Shown in pieces: positions 18,774 to 28,771 of a DNA stretch of 64,000 nt (position 1 is the first letter of the stretch; every line of letters starts with the position of its first letter). Made by a program: the position numbers and the translations under genes. The stretch is from Haemophilus sp. CCUG 60358. Lineage in GTDB: Bacteria > Pseudomonadota > Gammaproteobacteria > Enterobacterales > Pasteurellaceae. Location of the stretch: positions 136,196 to 200,195 of the forward strand of contig NZ_LZOZ01000008.1 in NCBI RefSeq assembly GCF_001679485.1, given 5' to 3'. The notes beneath the pieces were generated by a model. The model did no database searches. It was not told the origin of the DNA and saw only the letters and a list, made by a program, of their open reading frames with translations.

Positions 18774-19942
18774 CTGATTGCCATCATTATCAAAAAGGCG
18801 ATTGCCGTTCTTGTCAATGGCTTGAAATGCCTTATGAACAGCAACTTGCCAAGAAAGAAGAGCATCTAAAACAACAACTTGCCAAATTAGATTGTGATAA
18901 TTTAATTTGGCATCCGCCTTTTTATTCCTCCGAGTCAGCCTTTCGTAATAAAGCAAAAATGGTTGTGAGTGGGGCGGTAGAACGTCCCATTTTAGGTATT
19001 TTACAAGACCCGAATGATCCACAAAGTGCGGTGGATTTATGTGATTGCCCGCTTTATCCGCAACGCTTTGCTGAACTCTTTCCGATTCTAAAAGATTTTA
19101 TTGGACGCGCGGGTTTAGTCCCTTATAACGTGGCTAAACAAAAAGGTGAGCTCAAATATATTCTGCTCACAGAAAGCCAACATACAAAAAAATTGATGTT
19201 GCGTTTTGTATTACGTTCAGAAACTAAATTGCCGTTAATTCAACGTGAATTTGCAGGGCTATTGGAAAAATTACCACAACTTGAAGTGGTGAGTGTGAAT
19301 ATTCAACCCCAACATGCAGCGATCTTAGAAGGTGAGAAAGAAATCTTTTTGACGAACCAACATACTTTATTGGAAAGTTTTAATGGTATTCCGCTCTTTA
19401 TTCGCCCTCAAGGTTTCTTTCAAACGAACCCACTAGTAGCACAAGGATTATATGCAACGGCGCAAGATTGGGTGCAAGATTTGCCGATTACTAAACTTTG
19501 GGATCTCTTTTGTGGCGTTGGGGGCTTTGGACTTCATTGTGCTAAAGCTTTACAGGATAAACATCAACAAGAAGTGGAATTGATCGGGATTGAAATTTCT
19601 CCATCTGCTATTCAAGCGGCGACTCAATCTGCTCAGGTGTTAGGGCTAAACAACGTTAAATTCCAATCTTTGGATGCCGCTAATTTTGCTTTAGCACAAG
19701 ATGAAAATAAACCGGATTTGGTGATCGTCAACCCGCCTCGTCGAGGTATCGGAAAGGAACTCGCTGAATTTCTCAATGAAATGCAACCGCACTTTATTCT
19801 TTATTCTAGTTGCAACTCGATTTCCATGGGAAAAGATTTGCAGCATCTAACCAATTATAAACTTACTCAAATTCAATTATTTGATATGTTTCCGCATACA
19901 GCGCATTATGAAGTACTGACATTGCTGAAACTCAATTCCTAA
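18770..19942 (+). CDS. rlmC: 23S rRNA (uracil-747-C5)-methyltransferase
   Basis: An S-adenosylmethionine-dependent RNA methyltransferase of the TrmA/RlmCD class with an iron-sulfur cluster. The 390-residue product has N-terminal cluster cysteines (C-x5-C-x2-C, in [12 protein letters not shown]) and the cysteine pair in DLCDCPLYP. It has the SAM motif [16 protein letters not shown] near 243, VNPPRRGIG, and the catalytic cysteine in YSSCNS near 347. It resembles E. coli RlmC throughout, and the lack of a TRAM domain argues against RlmD. It overlaps nagZ by four bases. Confidence 0.94.
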   Translation: MTDCHHYQKGDCRSCQWLEMPYEQQLAKKEEHLKQQLAKLDCDNLIWHPPFYSSESAFRNKAKMVVSGAVERPILGILQDPNDPQSAVDLCDCPLYPQRFAELFPILKDFIGRAGLVPYNVAKQKGELKYILLTESQHTKKLMLRFVLRSETKLPLIQREFAGLLEKLPQLEVVSVNIQPQHAAILEGEKEIFLTNQHTLLESFNGIPLFIRPQGFFQTNPLVAQGLYATAQDWVQDLPITKLWDLFCGVGGFGLHCAKALQDKHQQEVELIGIEISPSAIQAATQSAQVLGLNNVKFQSLDAANFALAQDENKPDLVIVNPPRRGIGKELAEFLNEMQPHFILYSSCNSISMGKDLQHLTNYKLTQIQLFDMFPHTAHYEVLTLLKLNS

Positions 19943-19943
19943 T

Positions 19944-19973
19944 AAAAAAGCTAACATCTCTGTTAGCTTTTTT
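19944..19973. terminator. Bidirectional terminator between rlmC and sitD
   Basis: A long perfect stem, AAAAAAGCTAACA and its complement, with the four-base loop TCTC and T-runs on both strands. It serves the convergent rlmC and sitD transcripts. Confidence 0.9.
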
Positions 19974-19975
19974 AT

Positions 19976-20809
19976 TTAAAAATTTAACCGCACTTTTATT
20001 TTGCTATAAACTAGGGCAATTAAGAAAAATACGGCCTGTAACAAAATAATGCATGCACCAGTGGATGCATCAAAATGATAGCTAAGTAGCACGCCTAATA
20101 GACTTGCAGTTACAGCGCTGATGATTGCGATAATAAGCATCTTATCGAAGCGATTGGTCAGTGTTAGCGCAGTGATGCCCGGTGCAATTAGCATCGCTAC
20201 AACTAAGATAACCCCAACAACTTGCATCGTACTCACAATGGTGAGTGCAAGTAGTGTGAGTAGTCCATAATGTAATAATTTAGGCGAAAGACCTGCAACA
20301 CGGGCATGGCTAGGATCAAAGCAGTAGAGAAGGAAATCACGACGCTTTAAGCCAAGCAAAATAAAAATGATCAAGGCAATGATTGCTGTTTGAATCAGCT
20401 CTTGTCTGCTTACACCCAACACGTTACCGAATAAGATGTGTGTGAGATGTTGTGAGGTTTGGATTTTGGTGAAAAGTACCAAACCAATGGCAAACATGCC
20501 AGAGAATACAATCCCCATCGCGGTATCTTCTTTTATACGGCTGTTTTCTTTTAAATAACCTACACCTAAGGCACAGGCAATACCTGAGACAAAGGCTCCA
20601 ATCACCAATGGAATACCGGCTAGAAAAGCTAATACAATACCAGGCAGGACGGCATGGGAAATGGCGTCGCCCATCAATGACCATCCTTTCAATACTAAAT
20701 AGCAAGAGAGTAGCGCACAGATCACGGCAACCACTAATGCGGTGAGTAGTGCATTTTGCATAAAGTCAAACTGAAATGGCTCAGCGAAAATAGCGAATAT
20801 TTCACTCAT
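19976..20809 (-). CDS. sitD: Manganese/iron ABC transporter permease
   Basis: A membrane subunit of a metal importer of the ZnuB/SitCD family. The 277-residue product has about eight hydrophobic segments and the family stretches KGWSLMGDAISHAVLPG near 41 and VVGVILVVAMLIAPG near 200. It is the last gene of sitA-sitB-sitC-sitD and overlaps sitC by eight bases. Both permeases have the same fold and similar length, so they probably form a heterodimer. Metal preference cannot be read from the permease itself. Confidence 0.9.
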   Translation of the reverse strand: MSEIFAIFAEPFQFDFMQNALLTALVVAVICALLSCYLVLKGWSLMGDAISHAVLPGIVLAFLAGIPLVIGAFVSGIACALGVGYLKENSRIKEDTAMGIVFSGMFAIGLVLFTKIQTSQHLTHILFGNVLGVSRQELIQTAIIALIIFILLGLKRRDFLLYCFDPSHARVAGLSPKLLHYGLLTLLALTIVSTMQVVGVILVVAMLIAPGITALTLTNRFDKMLIIAIISAVTASLLGVLLSYHFDASTGACIILLQAVFFLIALVYSKIKVRLNF

Positions 20810-21653
20810 GGGCCACCGCCTTACGTCGTTTTTGACTCATTAATCCGTATTTTGGCGAAAATAGAAAAGCTAATAAAAATAACAAGGTTTGCAATGTCAC
20901 GATGATACCACCAGTGGCTCCATCGAGATAATAGCTTAAATAGACACCGACGAAACCAGTGATTGCGCCTAATGCTACGGCAATTTTGATAAGAGTTTTG
21001 AACTTGTCAGTAAGTAAATAGGCGGTTGCGCCTGGTGTGATTACCATCGCAATCACTAAAATCGCCCCGACAGTTTGTAATGCCGCAACGACACAAGCAC
21101 TCAAGAGTGTAAAAAAGAGAACTTTGTAAAACAGTGGTGAAAGTCCAACTGTAATTGCTTGTGTTTCATCAAAGAAAATCAGTAACAGATCCTTCCAAAA
21201 AATAAGCAATAAGACCAAGCAAATCAACATAATGATGGCTACTTGATAAATATCTTCATCGGCAATCCCGAGGATATTACCGAGAATAATATTTTGCACG
21301 TTTATTGAGGTTGGATTAAGGGAAATAATTAACAATCCCAAGGCAAAAAAGGTACTGAAAATAAAGCCGATAACGGCATCTTCTTTGAGTTTAGAAATGG
21401 ATTTGATCCATAAAATGGAAAGTGCGGCCAAAATTCCGGCAAAAAAAGCACCTAAAGCATAGGGGAGTGAAAAGGCATAAGCTATCGCCACACCCGGAAC
21501 CACGGAATGAGAGAGCGCGTCGCCAATTAATGACCAACCTTTCAACATTAAATAGGCAGAAAGAAAGGCACAAATGCCACCAACTGCGGCACTTATCCAC
21601 ATGGCTTTTTGCATATATTCATAGGAGAAAGGTTCCAGTAAATATTCAAGCAT
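20802..21653 (-). CDS. sitC: Manganese/iron ABC transporter permease
   Basis: The second membrane subunit of the same importer, 283 residues. It has the matching motif KGWSLIGDALSHSVVPGVAIAY near 43 and VGAILVIAMVITPGATAY near 200. It starts three bases after the ATPase gene. Sequence and order follow Yersinia YfeC and enterobacterial SitC. An uptake-like sequence with one change (AAGTGCGGC) lies inside at about 21420. Confidence 0.9.
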   Translation of the reverse strand: MLEYLLEPFSYEYMQKAMWISAAVGGICAFLSAYLMLKGWSLIGDALSHSVVPGVAIAYAFSLPYALGAFFAGILAALSILWIKSISKLKEDAVIGFIFSTFFALGLLIISLNPTSINVQNIILGNILGIADEDIYQVAIIMLICLVLLLIFWKDLLLIFFDETQAITVGLSPLFYKVLFFTLLSACVVAALQTVGAILVIAMVITPGATAYLLTDKFKTLIKIAVALGAITGFVGVYLSYYLDGATGGIIVTLQTLLFLLAFLFSPKYGLMSQKRRKAVAHE

Positions 21654-21656
21654 GGC

Positions 21657-22559
21657 TTATTCCTTGTCAGACGGAGGCAGACGACAGGATTTTACAGCCG
21701 TTGCAGGCGGATCATTTTTGGTTTCACCATAGAAGACAACGGGACGTTCATCATCCGTAAGCACGGTGACAGCACGTTTATCTTCATCATTATGCAGATC
21801 TTCACCTAATAATTTGATGTGTCGTAATACACCACCAAAGACTTTTTCCAAATTATGCTGATTAAATGTATTTTCTGTTTTACCGGCAGCAATCACAGTA
21901 CGGTTAATCATCACCACTTGATCACAGAAATCTGGTACAGAGCCTAAATTATGGGTGGAAACTAAAATCAAATGCCCTTCAGCACGTAACTGACGAAGGA
22001 GTTCCACAATGGCATTTTCAGTTTTAACATCCACACCTGTAAAAGGTTCATCAAGCAAGATAATTTTACTTTGTTGTGCTAATGCACGAGCCAAAAATAC
22101 GCGTTTTTTTTGCCCACCAGAAAGCTCGCCGATTTGCCGTTCAGCTAAATGCTCGATGTTTACTCGTTGCATCGCTTCGAGCACTTTTTGTTTGTCTTCA
22201 GCTTTTGGAATGCGTAGGAAATTCATGTAGCCGTAGCGTCCCATCATGACAACATCATAAACGGAGACTGGAAATTGCCAATCGACTTCTTCCGCTTGCG
22301 GCACATAGGCAACCAAATTTTGTTTCAATGCTCGATTAATTGGCAAACCACAAAGCGCAATATTGCCTTGCTGTGGCTTGATTAAGCCCATGATGCTTTT
22401 GAATAGCGTTGATTTTCCGCTCCCATTTACGCCGACAAGAGCACAGATGGTTCCCCCTTGTAATGCAAAGGCAACATCATAAATTGCAGTGTGCCCGTTG
22501 TTGTAACGCACAGTTACATCATTAACGGAAATCGAAGCGGAAAGTGAAAGTGCGGTCAT
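21657..22559 (-). CDS. sitB: Manganese/iron ABC transporter ATP-binding protein
   Basis: The cytoplasmic ATPase that powers the importer. The 300-residue product shows Walker [10 protein letters not shown] near 43, the signature LSGGQKKR near 145, Walker [13 protein letters not shown] near 167, and the H-loop STHN near 200. The C-terminal 45 residues after the ATPase core are polar and longer than in many relatives. Its stop overlaps the start of sitA's last codons by one base. Confidence 0.92.
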   Translation of the reverse strand: MTALSLSASISVNDVTVRYNNGHTAIYDVAFALQGGTICALVGVNGSGKSTLFKSIMGLIKPQQGNIALCGLPINRALKQNLVAYVPQAEEVDWQFPVSVYDVVMMGRYGYMNFLRIPKAEDKQKVLEAMQRVNIEHLAERQIGELSGGQKKRVFLARALAQQSKIILLDEPFTGVDVKTENAIVELLRQLRAEGHLILVSTHNLGSVPDFCDQVVMINRTVIAAGKTENTFNQHNLEKVFGGVLRHIKLLGEDLHNDEDKRAVTVLTDDERPVVFYGETKNDPPATAVKSCRLPPSDKE

Positions 22560-23440
22560 TATTTTTCAAATCCTTTGACTATGGTGGATACAGTGACATT
22601 CAGTAAGTCAATATAAGTTGGTACAGGACCGTCAGCGGCAGAAAGAGAATCTACATAAAGCACGCCGCCGTACTTAGCACCGCTTTCTTTCGCTACCTGT
22701 TGAGCAGGTTTGGCTGACACGGTACTTTCACTAAATACCACTGGAATGTGATTTTTTTTCACTAAATCGATAAGTTTACGCACTTGTTGAGGCGTACCTT
22801 GTTGTTCAGCGTTAATTGGCCATAAATAGCCTTCTTTGAGATCATAATCTTTTGCTAAATAACTAAAGGCGCCTTCACTGGTCACTAACCAACGTTGGTC
22901 GGCAGGAATTTTTGAGAGTTTTTCACGTAAAGGTTTATCGAGCTGTTTGATTTTTTCTGCATACGCTGCTGCATTTTTTTGATAAGTATCAGCATTTTGC
23001 GGATCGTATTTAACTAATGCATTTTTAATATTTTCGACATAAATCAACGCATTAGATGGCGACATCCAAGCGTGTGGGTTAGGTGCATCTTTATAAGGGC
23101 CTTCATAAATAGAAAGTGGCGTGATGCCTTCGGTTACCACAACAGCTGGTTTGTCTTTGATATTTTGGAAGAAACGCTCAAACCAACGCTCTAAATTTAA
23201 TCCGTTCCATAAAATTAAATCAGCAGATTGAGCTTTTACAATATCTTTAGGGGTCGGTTCATACTCGTGAATTTCTGCACCAGGTTTGGTGATAGATTCC
23301 ACCGTCGCGGCATCGCCCGCAACATTTTGTGCGATATCCTGAATAACCGTAAATGTGGTCACCACTTTAAATTTCGCTTCGGCTTGTAAAGTAGCTAAAC
23401 CTAGAGCGATAACAGATAGGCTTTTAAATAAATGCTTCAT
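22559..23440 (-). CDS. sitA: Manganese/iron ABC transporter substrate-binding protein
   Basis: A periplasmic metal-binding protein of cluster A-I. The 293-residue product starts with signal peptide [20 protein letters not shown]. Probable metal ligands are the histidines in GAEIHEYEP near 76 and NPHAWMSP near 140, the glutamate in FSESTVS near 225, and the aspartate in LYVDSLS near 257, the His-His-Glu-Asp set of Mn/Fe/Zn binders. It is very like Yersinia YfeA, and lacks the His-rich loop common in zinc-specific ZnuA. A Fur-like box upstream suggests iron or manganese control. Confidence 0.92.
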   Translation of the reverse strand: MKHLFKSLSVIALGLATLQAEAKFKVVTTFTVIQDIAQNVAGDAATVESITKPGAEIHEYEPTPKDIVKAQSADLILWNGLNLERWFERFFQNIKDKPAVVVTEGITPLSIYEGPYKDAPNPHAWMSPSNALIYVENIKNALVKYDPQNADTYQKNAAAYAEKIKQLDKPLREKLSKIPADQRWLVTSEGAFSYLAKDYDLKEGYLWPINAEQQGTPQQVRKLIDLVKKNHIPVVFSESTVSAKPAQQVAKESGAKYGGVLYVDSLSAADGPVPTYIDLLNVTVSTIVKGFEK

Positions 23441-23510
23441 GAGATCTCCTTAAAAATAATGATTAATTAGCATTCTGCAGAATAATATCATTTTTTATAA
23501 GACTTTTAAA

Positions 23511-23525
23511 TGAAAATAATTATCA
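23511..23525. promoter_or_regulatory. Fur box upstream of sitABCD
   Basis: TGAAAATAATTATCA matches 14 of 15 bases of the 7-1-7 Fur consensus TGATAATnATTATCA. It lies about 70 bp before the sitA start. It is consistent with iron-dependent repression; an Mn-responsive regulator could share the site. Confidence 0.6.
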
Positions 23526-23550
23526 AATCGATAGGTAATTAAAATTAAAA

Positions 23551-23586
23551 AGCGGAAAATTTTGTGCAAAATGACCGCTCTTTTTT
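23551..23586 (-). terminator. Terminator after pbpG
   Basis: An interrupted stem (AGCGG with CCGCT, inner ATTTTG with CAAAAT) with T-rich tails on both strands. On the minus strand it ends pbpG transcription before the sitA promoter. Confidence 0.65.
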
Positions 23587-23593
23587 GAAATGA

Positions 23594-24469
23594 TTAACCA
23601 CCAACTTGTTGGATTAGGCGATCCATACCCGCTTCATCATAGCCTTCTTCATATTGGGCTTCATCAACGGTAAAGTTGTGCATGCTACGCCCTGCGATAC
23701 AACCGTATTGTTCCAATTTTCCTTTAGTAAAGTTAGTACGAAACGCAGATGAATGGTTATTTAAACTGATCACCCCAATGGTAGCGCGATTACATGGATT
23801 TTTATTCACAAAGACTAAATTATAGCCAGATTCGCGAATATAACCCGTTTTATTAATTGCCGCATCAAACACTTCTTCACGCACTAATTTATTGGTGTTT
23901 TTAACAAAAACGCTACGTCCGCCAGCTTGAATGAAAGCGCTTGGCATATTCGATAGGTTTTTGATTTGTGCTTTGTTAAGAGAGTATTTAGCCAGTTTTA
24001 CGAGATCCATCACACTTGAAATGTTGCTGTCAGATAAACCTGAGCTATCTGAAAAGCGGGTAGAGCGCATACCTAATTCTCTCGCTTTCTCATTCATTTT
24101 TTGGATAAATTGCAAACGGCTCATGCCTGCAGAGCGAGAAAGGGCGTGAGCAGCATAGTTGTCAGAATGGACAAGCATCGCTTTTAATAATTCATTACAA
24201 GAAATCGGCGTGTATTTTGGTAATTTTGTATGTGTGCCTTTAATGTAATCGTAATCGTCGTCAGTAATTGATGCAGTACAATTTGCGTTTCGATTATTTT
24301 CAAGAAACACATTTGCAGTCATTAACTTGGTGACGGATGCGATAGGTTGAACATGATTCGGTGAGCTACTTTCGAGCACGCGATCATGGGTGAAATCATA
24401 CACGACATAAGATTGTGCCGTTGCCATTGCTGGCACTAAACACAATACAGAAAGCACTTTTTTTAACAT
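23594..24469 (-). CDS. pbpG: D-alanyl-D-alanine endopeptidase (penicillin-binding protein 7)
   Basis: A periplasmic enzyme that cuts D,D-cross-links in peptidoglycan. The 291-residue product has signal peptide MLKKVLSVLCLVPAMATA and the serine peptidase S11 motifs: SVTK (catalytic serine) near 46, SDN near 103, and KTG in NKTGY near 200. I start at the ATG at 24469, which puts the signal peptide first; the frame is open six codons further to a TTG. It is monocistronic, with a terminator after it. Confidence 0.92.
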   Translation of the reverse strand: MLKKVLSVLCLVPAMATAQSYVVYDFTHDRVLESSSPNHVQPIASVTKLMTANVFLENNRNANCTASITDDDYDYIKGTHTKLPKYTPISCNELLKAMLVHSDNYAAHALSRSAGMSRLQFIQKMNEKARELGMRSTRFSDSSGLSDSNISSVMDLVKLAKYSLNKAQIKNLSNMPSAFIQAGGRSVFVKNTNKLVREEVFDAAINKTGYIRESGYNLVFVNKNPCNRATIGVISLNNHSSAFRTNFTKGKLEQYGCIAGRSMHNFTVDEAQYEEGYDEAGMDRLIQQVGG

Positions 24470-24572
24470 ATCTTTTAATATAGCCAACTTAGAGAATAAA
24501 ACAAAGCTTGTATTCTATCAGTTTTTGTAAGGGTTTGGGATGTGTGAAAGAGAAAAAATTTAAAGTTTTTTA

Positions 24573-24633
24573 ACCGCACTTTTTTCTTTTGTTTTTTTTG
24601 ATTTTTGCGATAGCGATCGCAAAGAAGTGCGGT
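24573..24633. repeat. Uptake-sequence pair around a GATCGC hairpin
   Basis: Inverted uptake sequences at 24573-24581 and 24625-24633 flank a perfect 8-bp hairpin (TTTGCGAT at 24604-24611, ATCGCAAA at 24616-24623). The whole block lies in the 303-bp gap between pbpG and rlmN (24470-24772), in which I see no convincing gene. Confidence 0.6.
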
Positions 24634-24772
24634 CAAAATTTTCTTTGTTTTTCAAATCTGCTAGCTTATCCGTCGGTAAATCTGTAAAATCTCGGCTCAT
24701 TTTTAATATGCGAATTTTTTGTTGCTCAATTCTGAGTAACATCATCGCCGTAATGTGTAATAACGAGGCTTT

Positions 24773-25921
24773 ATGTTAGAACAACCTCTTTCATCCGAAA
24801 CGAATACAAAAAAGATTAACTTAATGGATTTAACGCGTCAGCAGATGCGTGAGTTTTTTGCTGAATTAGGCGAGAAACCATTTCGTGCGGATCAATTAGT
24901 GAAATGGATTTATCATTTTGGCGAAGATAACTTCGACAATATGACCAATATTAATAAAAAATTACGAGAAAAATTAAAAGCGGTCGCTGAAATTAAAGCG
25001 CCAGAAGTGGCGGTTGAGCAACGCTCTGCGGATGGTACTATTAAATGGGCGATGCAGGTAGGTGAACAGCAAGTTGAAACGGTCTATATTCCTGAAGCGG
25101 ATCGCGCAACACTTTGTGTTTCTTCTCAAGTAGGCTGTGCGTTAGCTTGTACTTTCTGTTCGACAGCACAGCAAGGCTTTAACCGTAATTTAACGGTGTC
25201 TGAAATTATTGGTCAGGTTTGGCGTGCATCAAAAATTATCGGTAATTTTGGTGTGACGGGTGTACGTCCTATTACCAATGTGGTAATGATGGGTATGGGT
25301 GAACCATTGTTAAATGTAGCCAATGTTGTACCCGCGATGGAAATTATGCTCGATGATTTCGCGTATGGATTATCTAAACGACGCGTGACGTTATCCACTT
25401 CAGGAGTCGTGCCTGCACTCGATATGTTACGTGATAAGATTGATGTAGCATTAGCGATCTCGCTTCACGCACCGAACGATGAATTGCGTGATGAAATCAT
25501 GCCGATCAACAAAAAATATAACATCAAAATGTTGATGGATTCGGTACACAGATACTTAGAAGTATCAAATGCTAACCATGGTAAAGTGACTATTGAATAT
25601 GTGTTATTAGATCATGTGAATGATGGTACAGAGCATGCGCATCAATTAGCTCAAGTGTTAAAAAATACCCCGTGTAAAATTAACTTGATCCCATGGAATC
25701 CATTCCCAGAAGCGCCTTATGGTAAAAGCTCAAATAGCCGTGTCGATCGTTTCCAAAAAACATTAATGGAATACGGTTTTACGGTAATTGTGCGCAAAAC
25801 CCGTGGTGATGATATTGATGCCGCTTGTGGTCAGTTGGCGGGGGATGTGATCGACCGAACCAAACGTACAGCAATGAAACGTAAGTTTGGTGAAGGTATT
25901 GACGTAAAAGCGGTTAACTAA
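24773..25921 (+). CDS. rlmN: Dual-specificity RNA methyltransferase RlmN
   Basis: A radical-SAM enzyme that methylates C2 of A2503 in 23S rRNA and A37 in some tRNAs. The 382-residue product has the cluster motif CALACTFC near residue 121, GMGEPL near 177, and the conserved C-terminal cysteine in [10 protein letters not shown] near 354 that carries the intermediate. It begins the run rlmN-pilW-rodZ-ispG-hisS-yfgM, the same order as in E. coli. Confidence 0.96.
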   Translation: MLEQPLSSETNTKKINLMDLTRQQMREFFAELGEKPFRADQLVKWIYHFGEDNFDNMTNINKKLREKLKAVAEIKAPEVAVEQRSADGTIKWAMQVGEQQVETVYIPEADRATLCVSSQVGCALACTFCSTAQQGFNRNLTVSEIIGQVWRASKIIGNFGVTGVRPITNVVMMGMGEPLLNVANVVPAMEIMLDDFAYGLSKRRVTLSTSGVVPALDMLRDKIDVALAISLHAPNDELRDEIMPINKKYNIKMLMDSVHRYLEVSNANHGKVTIEYVLLDHVNDGTEHAHQLAQVLKNTPCKINLIPWNPFPEAPYGKSSNSRVDRFQKTLMEYGFTVIVRKTRGDDIDAACGQLAGDVIDRTKRTAMKRKFGEGIDVKAVN

Positions 25922-25990
25922 GCTAAATATAGCAAGACTTGTAAAGGGAAAATGACCTGGAGAAGAGTGATAAGATAGAGGAGTGATAAG

Positions 25991-26533
25991 ATGAAATTAA
26001 TCCCAATTAACATTCTAAGTGCGGTCATTTTTCCTTTTATTTTTTCAGCTTGCGTCTCTCAGTCTTCAGTTGACTTTAATAAACAACAAGCAGCAAAAGC
26101 ACGCGTTGAGTTGGCATTAGGCTATCTGCAACAAGAGGATTTTGTTCAAGCAAAACTGAATTTAGATAAAGCCTTTGAACATGATGACCGCTATTATCTT
26201 GTGCACTCGGCACTTGCGCATTTTTATCAATTACAAGGCGATACGGAAAAAGCGAAGCAAGCTTATTTACAGGCGATTAAGTTAGATGATAAGCAAGGCG
26301 ATGTGTATAACAACTTTGGTGCATTTTTATGTGGGCAAGGTGAGTTTGAACAAGCTTATTCACAATTTAATGCAGCTCTTGCTGCACCAAATTATTATCA
26401 TCAAGCAGATACTTACGAAAACATGGCACTTTGTGCTTTTGCTGGAAAACAAACCGATGTTTATCAACAAGCGTTGGAGAAATTGCGCCAAGTTGATCCT
26501 TCTAGAGCGGAAAAGCTCCGTACGCTCAAATAA
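25991..26533 (+). CDS. pilW: Type IV pilus biogenesis lipoprotein PilW/PilF-like
   Basis: A 180-residue TPR lipoprotein. The signal peptide ends at the lipobox FSAC (cysteine at 17), and about four tetratricopeptide repeats follow, for example ALAHFYQLQGDTEKAKQAYL. Homologues help assemble the outer-membrane secretin of type IV pili, which in Haemophilus are tied to DNA uptake. In genomes without pili the gene persists with an unclear role. An uptake sequence lies in the signal-peptide region. The start is preceded by a duplicated GAGTGATAAGAT. Confidence 0.82.
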   Translation: MKLIPINILSAVIFPFIFSACVSQSSVDFNKQQAAKARVELALGYLQQEDFVQAKLNLDKAFEHDDRYYLVHSALAHFYQLQGDTEKAKQAYLQAIKLDDKQGDVYNNFGAFLCGQGEFEQAYSQFNAALAAPNYYHQADTYENMALCAFAGKQTDVYQQALEKLRQVDPSRAEKLRTLK

Positions 26534-26608
26534 TCATTGCCAAAAGCCCCTTTCGACTTTAAAATTTGGTATTTAGTTTTTTATTTCTATTTCTCTATTT
26601 TTATACCT

Positions 26609-27637
26609 ATGAATACAATCGTCGAACAAACTGAAACAACTGAAATCTCCTTTGGGGATAAACTTCGCCAAACACGCGAAGCATTAAATCTTTCTTTAGA
26701 AGATGTGGCAAAGGCAATTTCTTTACGTCCAAGCATTTTGGCAAAATTAGAAAATAATGAATTTGTCCAAAAAAATGTACCTTCAACCTTTTTGAGAGGT
26801 TACGTACGTAGTTATGCGAAATTTTTACGTATTCCTGATGCTGAATGGGCTCATTTAACTTTTGGTGAAGCACATAAAAATGATTTAAGTAAAAATACAC
26901 GTGCGACGCGTTCAGTTAACCAATATTCTTCTCACAGCCGTTGGGTAGGCACACTCACAACGATTATTTTACTCGCTGCTGTTGGAATGACTGGCTTATG
27001 GTGGTGGCAAAATTATCAAAAATCAAACGAAGAACGTGATAATTTAGTGCAAACCTACGTTGAAAAAGAAAAAACAGCAGAGCTACCGGCTACTCATTCG
27101 AATGAAATTCCAGTAACAGTAAATAGTCAGCCTGCGGTGTCAAGCAATGAAACTACGTCTGTAGCGGAAAAAACAAATAATGCTGCTGAACCCGCTGTTT
27201 CAACGACTCAAGAAAATCAAGCTCAACTAGTAAATGCAGAAGTTTCAACCGCTGCAACTTCAGCACCTACCGTTGAACAAGCCCAAGCACCTGTTGTGGA
27301 ACAAACGTTACCTAACACTGAACCAACAACAGAGCAAACTGTGCCAGATACACAAAGTGCGGTTGAAAACCCCGCTATTTCTGAAGCACCAACTACAGCG
27401 AAAGGCGATCTCGTTATTGAGATCACGAAAAATTCAAGCTGGATTAGTGTGAAAGACCAAAAGCGTAAAGTATTAGCGCAAAAAGAATATAAACAAGGCG
27501 AAGTTTTAACCTTTAATGGTGACGAATATGCTTTGATTATTGGTGCGCCAGGTAACGTTCGCATTACTTATAAAGGCGAAGCGTATCCGCTTACAGTTGA
27601 TGGCCGTGTGGCTAAATTTAAATTACCAAAACCTTAA
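26609..27637 (+). CDS. rodZ: Cytoskeleton protein RodZ
   Basis: A bitopic inner-membrane protein that links MreB to the cell-wall elongation machinery. The 342-residue product has an N-terminal helix-turn-helix (about 15-85, LRQTREALNLSLEDVAKAIS), one membrane segment near 112-133 ending in WWW, a Thr/Pro/Gln/Val-rich periplasmic linker, and a C-terminal beta domain (about 265-340). I chose the ATG at 26609, which gives the family N-terminus. The frame is open 24 codons further upstream, but that part is hydrophobic and unlike RodZ. No strong ribosome site is visible. Confidence 0.88.
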   Translation: MNTIVEQTETTEISFGDKLRQTREALNLSLEDVAKAISLRPSILAKLENNEFVQKNVPSTFLRGYVRSYAKFLRIPDAEWAHLTFGEAHKNDLSKNTRATRSVNQYSSHSRWVGTLTTIILLAAVGMTGLWWWQNYQKSNEERDNLVQTYVEKEKTAELPATHSNEIPVTVNSQPAVSSNETTSVAEKTNNAAEPAVSTTQENQAQLVNAEVSTAATSAPTVEQAQAPVVEQTLPNTEPTTEQTVPDTQSAVENPAISEAPTTAKGDLVIEITKNSSWISVKDQKRKVLAQKEYKQGEVLTFNGDEYALIIGAPGNVRITYKGEAYPLTVDGRVAKFKLPKP

Positions 27638-27655
27638 CGAATAATTTACGAAAGA

Positions 27656-28762
27656 ATGTCAGCAGTAAAACCTACTATCAAACGTCGTGAATCGACAAAA
27701 ATTTATGTGGGCAATGTACCAATCGGTGGTGATGCACCGATTGCCGTACAATCCATGACAAATACTCGCACAACTGATGTTGAAGCGACCGTTGCACAGA
27801 TTAAATCTTTGGAACGTGTGGGCGCAGATATCGTGCGTGTTTCTGTTCCGACCATGGATGCAGCCGAAGCCTTTAAAATCATTAAACAGCAAGTGAATGT
27901 GCCATTAGTGGCGGATATTCATTTTGACTATCGTATTGCGTTAAAAGTGGCTGAATATGGGGTGGATTGCTTACGTATTAATCCAGGCAATATCGGTCGT
28001 GAAGATCGTATTCGTGCAGTGGTGGATTGCGCGCGTGATAAAAATATCCCGATCCGTATTGGTGTCAATGCTGGCTCATTAGAAAAAGATATTCAAGAGA
28101 AATATGGTGAACCAACACCAGAAGCCTTATTAGAATCAGCGTTACGCCACGTTGAGATCTTGGATCGTTTAAACTTCGATCAATTTAAAGTGAGCGTAAA
28201 AGCATCCGATGTCTTCCTTGCGGTAGAATCTTACCGTTTATTGGCAAAAGCCATTAAACAGCCGTTGCATTTAGGTATTACAGAAGCAGGTGGCGCGCGT
28301 GCGGGCTCTGTGAAGTCAGCGATTGGTTTAGGGATGTTGTTAGCGGAAGGCATTGGTGATACCTTGCGTGTCTCTTTAGCCGCCGATCCTGTAGAAGAAA
28401 TCAAAGTTGGTTTTGATATTTTGAAATCGTTACGTATTCGTTCTCGCGGGATTAATTTTATTGCTTGCCCAACTTGCTCTCGTCAAGAGTTTGATGTTAT
28501 CGGCACGGTGAATGCACTGGAACAACGTTTAGAGGATATTATCACCCCAATGGATGTGTCTATTATCGGTTGTGTGGTAAATGGCCCAGGTGAAGCATTA
28601 GTGTCTGACCTTGGCGTGACTGGTGGTAATAAGAAAAGTGGCTATTATTTAGATGGCGAGCGTCAAAAAGAACGTTTTGACAACGACGCGATTATTGACC
28701 AATTAGAAGCAAAAATTCGTGCCAAAGTTGCACAACAAGATCCAAAAAATCGAATTATTTAA
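27656..28762 (+). CDS. ispG: 4-hydroxy-3-methylbut-2-en-1-yl diphosphate synthase
   Basis: Penultimate enzyme of the methylerythritol phosphate route to isoprenoids, with a 4Fe-4S cluster. The 368-residue product starts with a TIM barrel ([13 protein letters not shown] near 30) and ends with the cluster domain that carries CPTC near 270 and [10 protein letters not shown] near 305. It lies between rodZ and hisS, as in E. coli. The ATG has no strong ribosome site. Confidence 0.97.
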   Translation: MSAVKPTIKRRESTKIYVGNVPIGGDAPIAVQSMTNTRTTDVEATVAQIKSLERVGADIVRVSVPTMDAAEAFKIIKQQVNVPLVADIHFDYRIALKVAEYGVDCLRINPGNIGREDRIRAVVDCARDKNIPIRIGVNAGSLEKDIQEKYGEPTPEALLESALRHVEILDRLNFDQFKVSVKASDVFLAVESYRLLAKAIKQPLHLGITEAGGARAGSVKSAIGLGMLLAEGIGDTLRVSLAADPVEEIKVGFDILKSLRIRSRGINFIACPTCSRQEFDVIGTVNALEQRLEDIITPMDVSIIGCVVNGPGEALVSDLGVTGGNKKSGYYLDGERQKERFDNDAIIDQLEAKIRAKVAQQDPKNRII

Positions 28763-28771
28763 GGAAAACTC

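Noticed and set aside
24560..24745. 61-codon minus-strand reading frame between pbpG and rlmN
   Set aside because: It runs through two uptake sequences and a hairpin, has no ribosome site and has a low-complexity Lys/Ser-rich C-terminus. I treat it as a chance reading frame.
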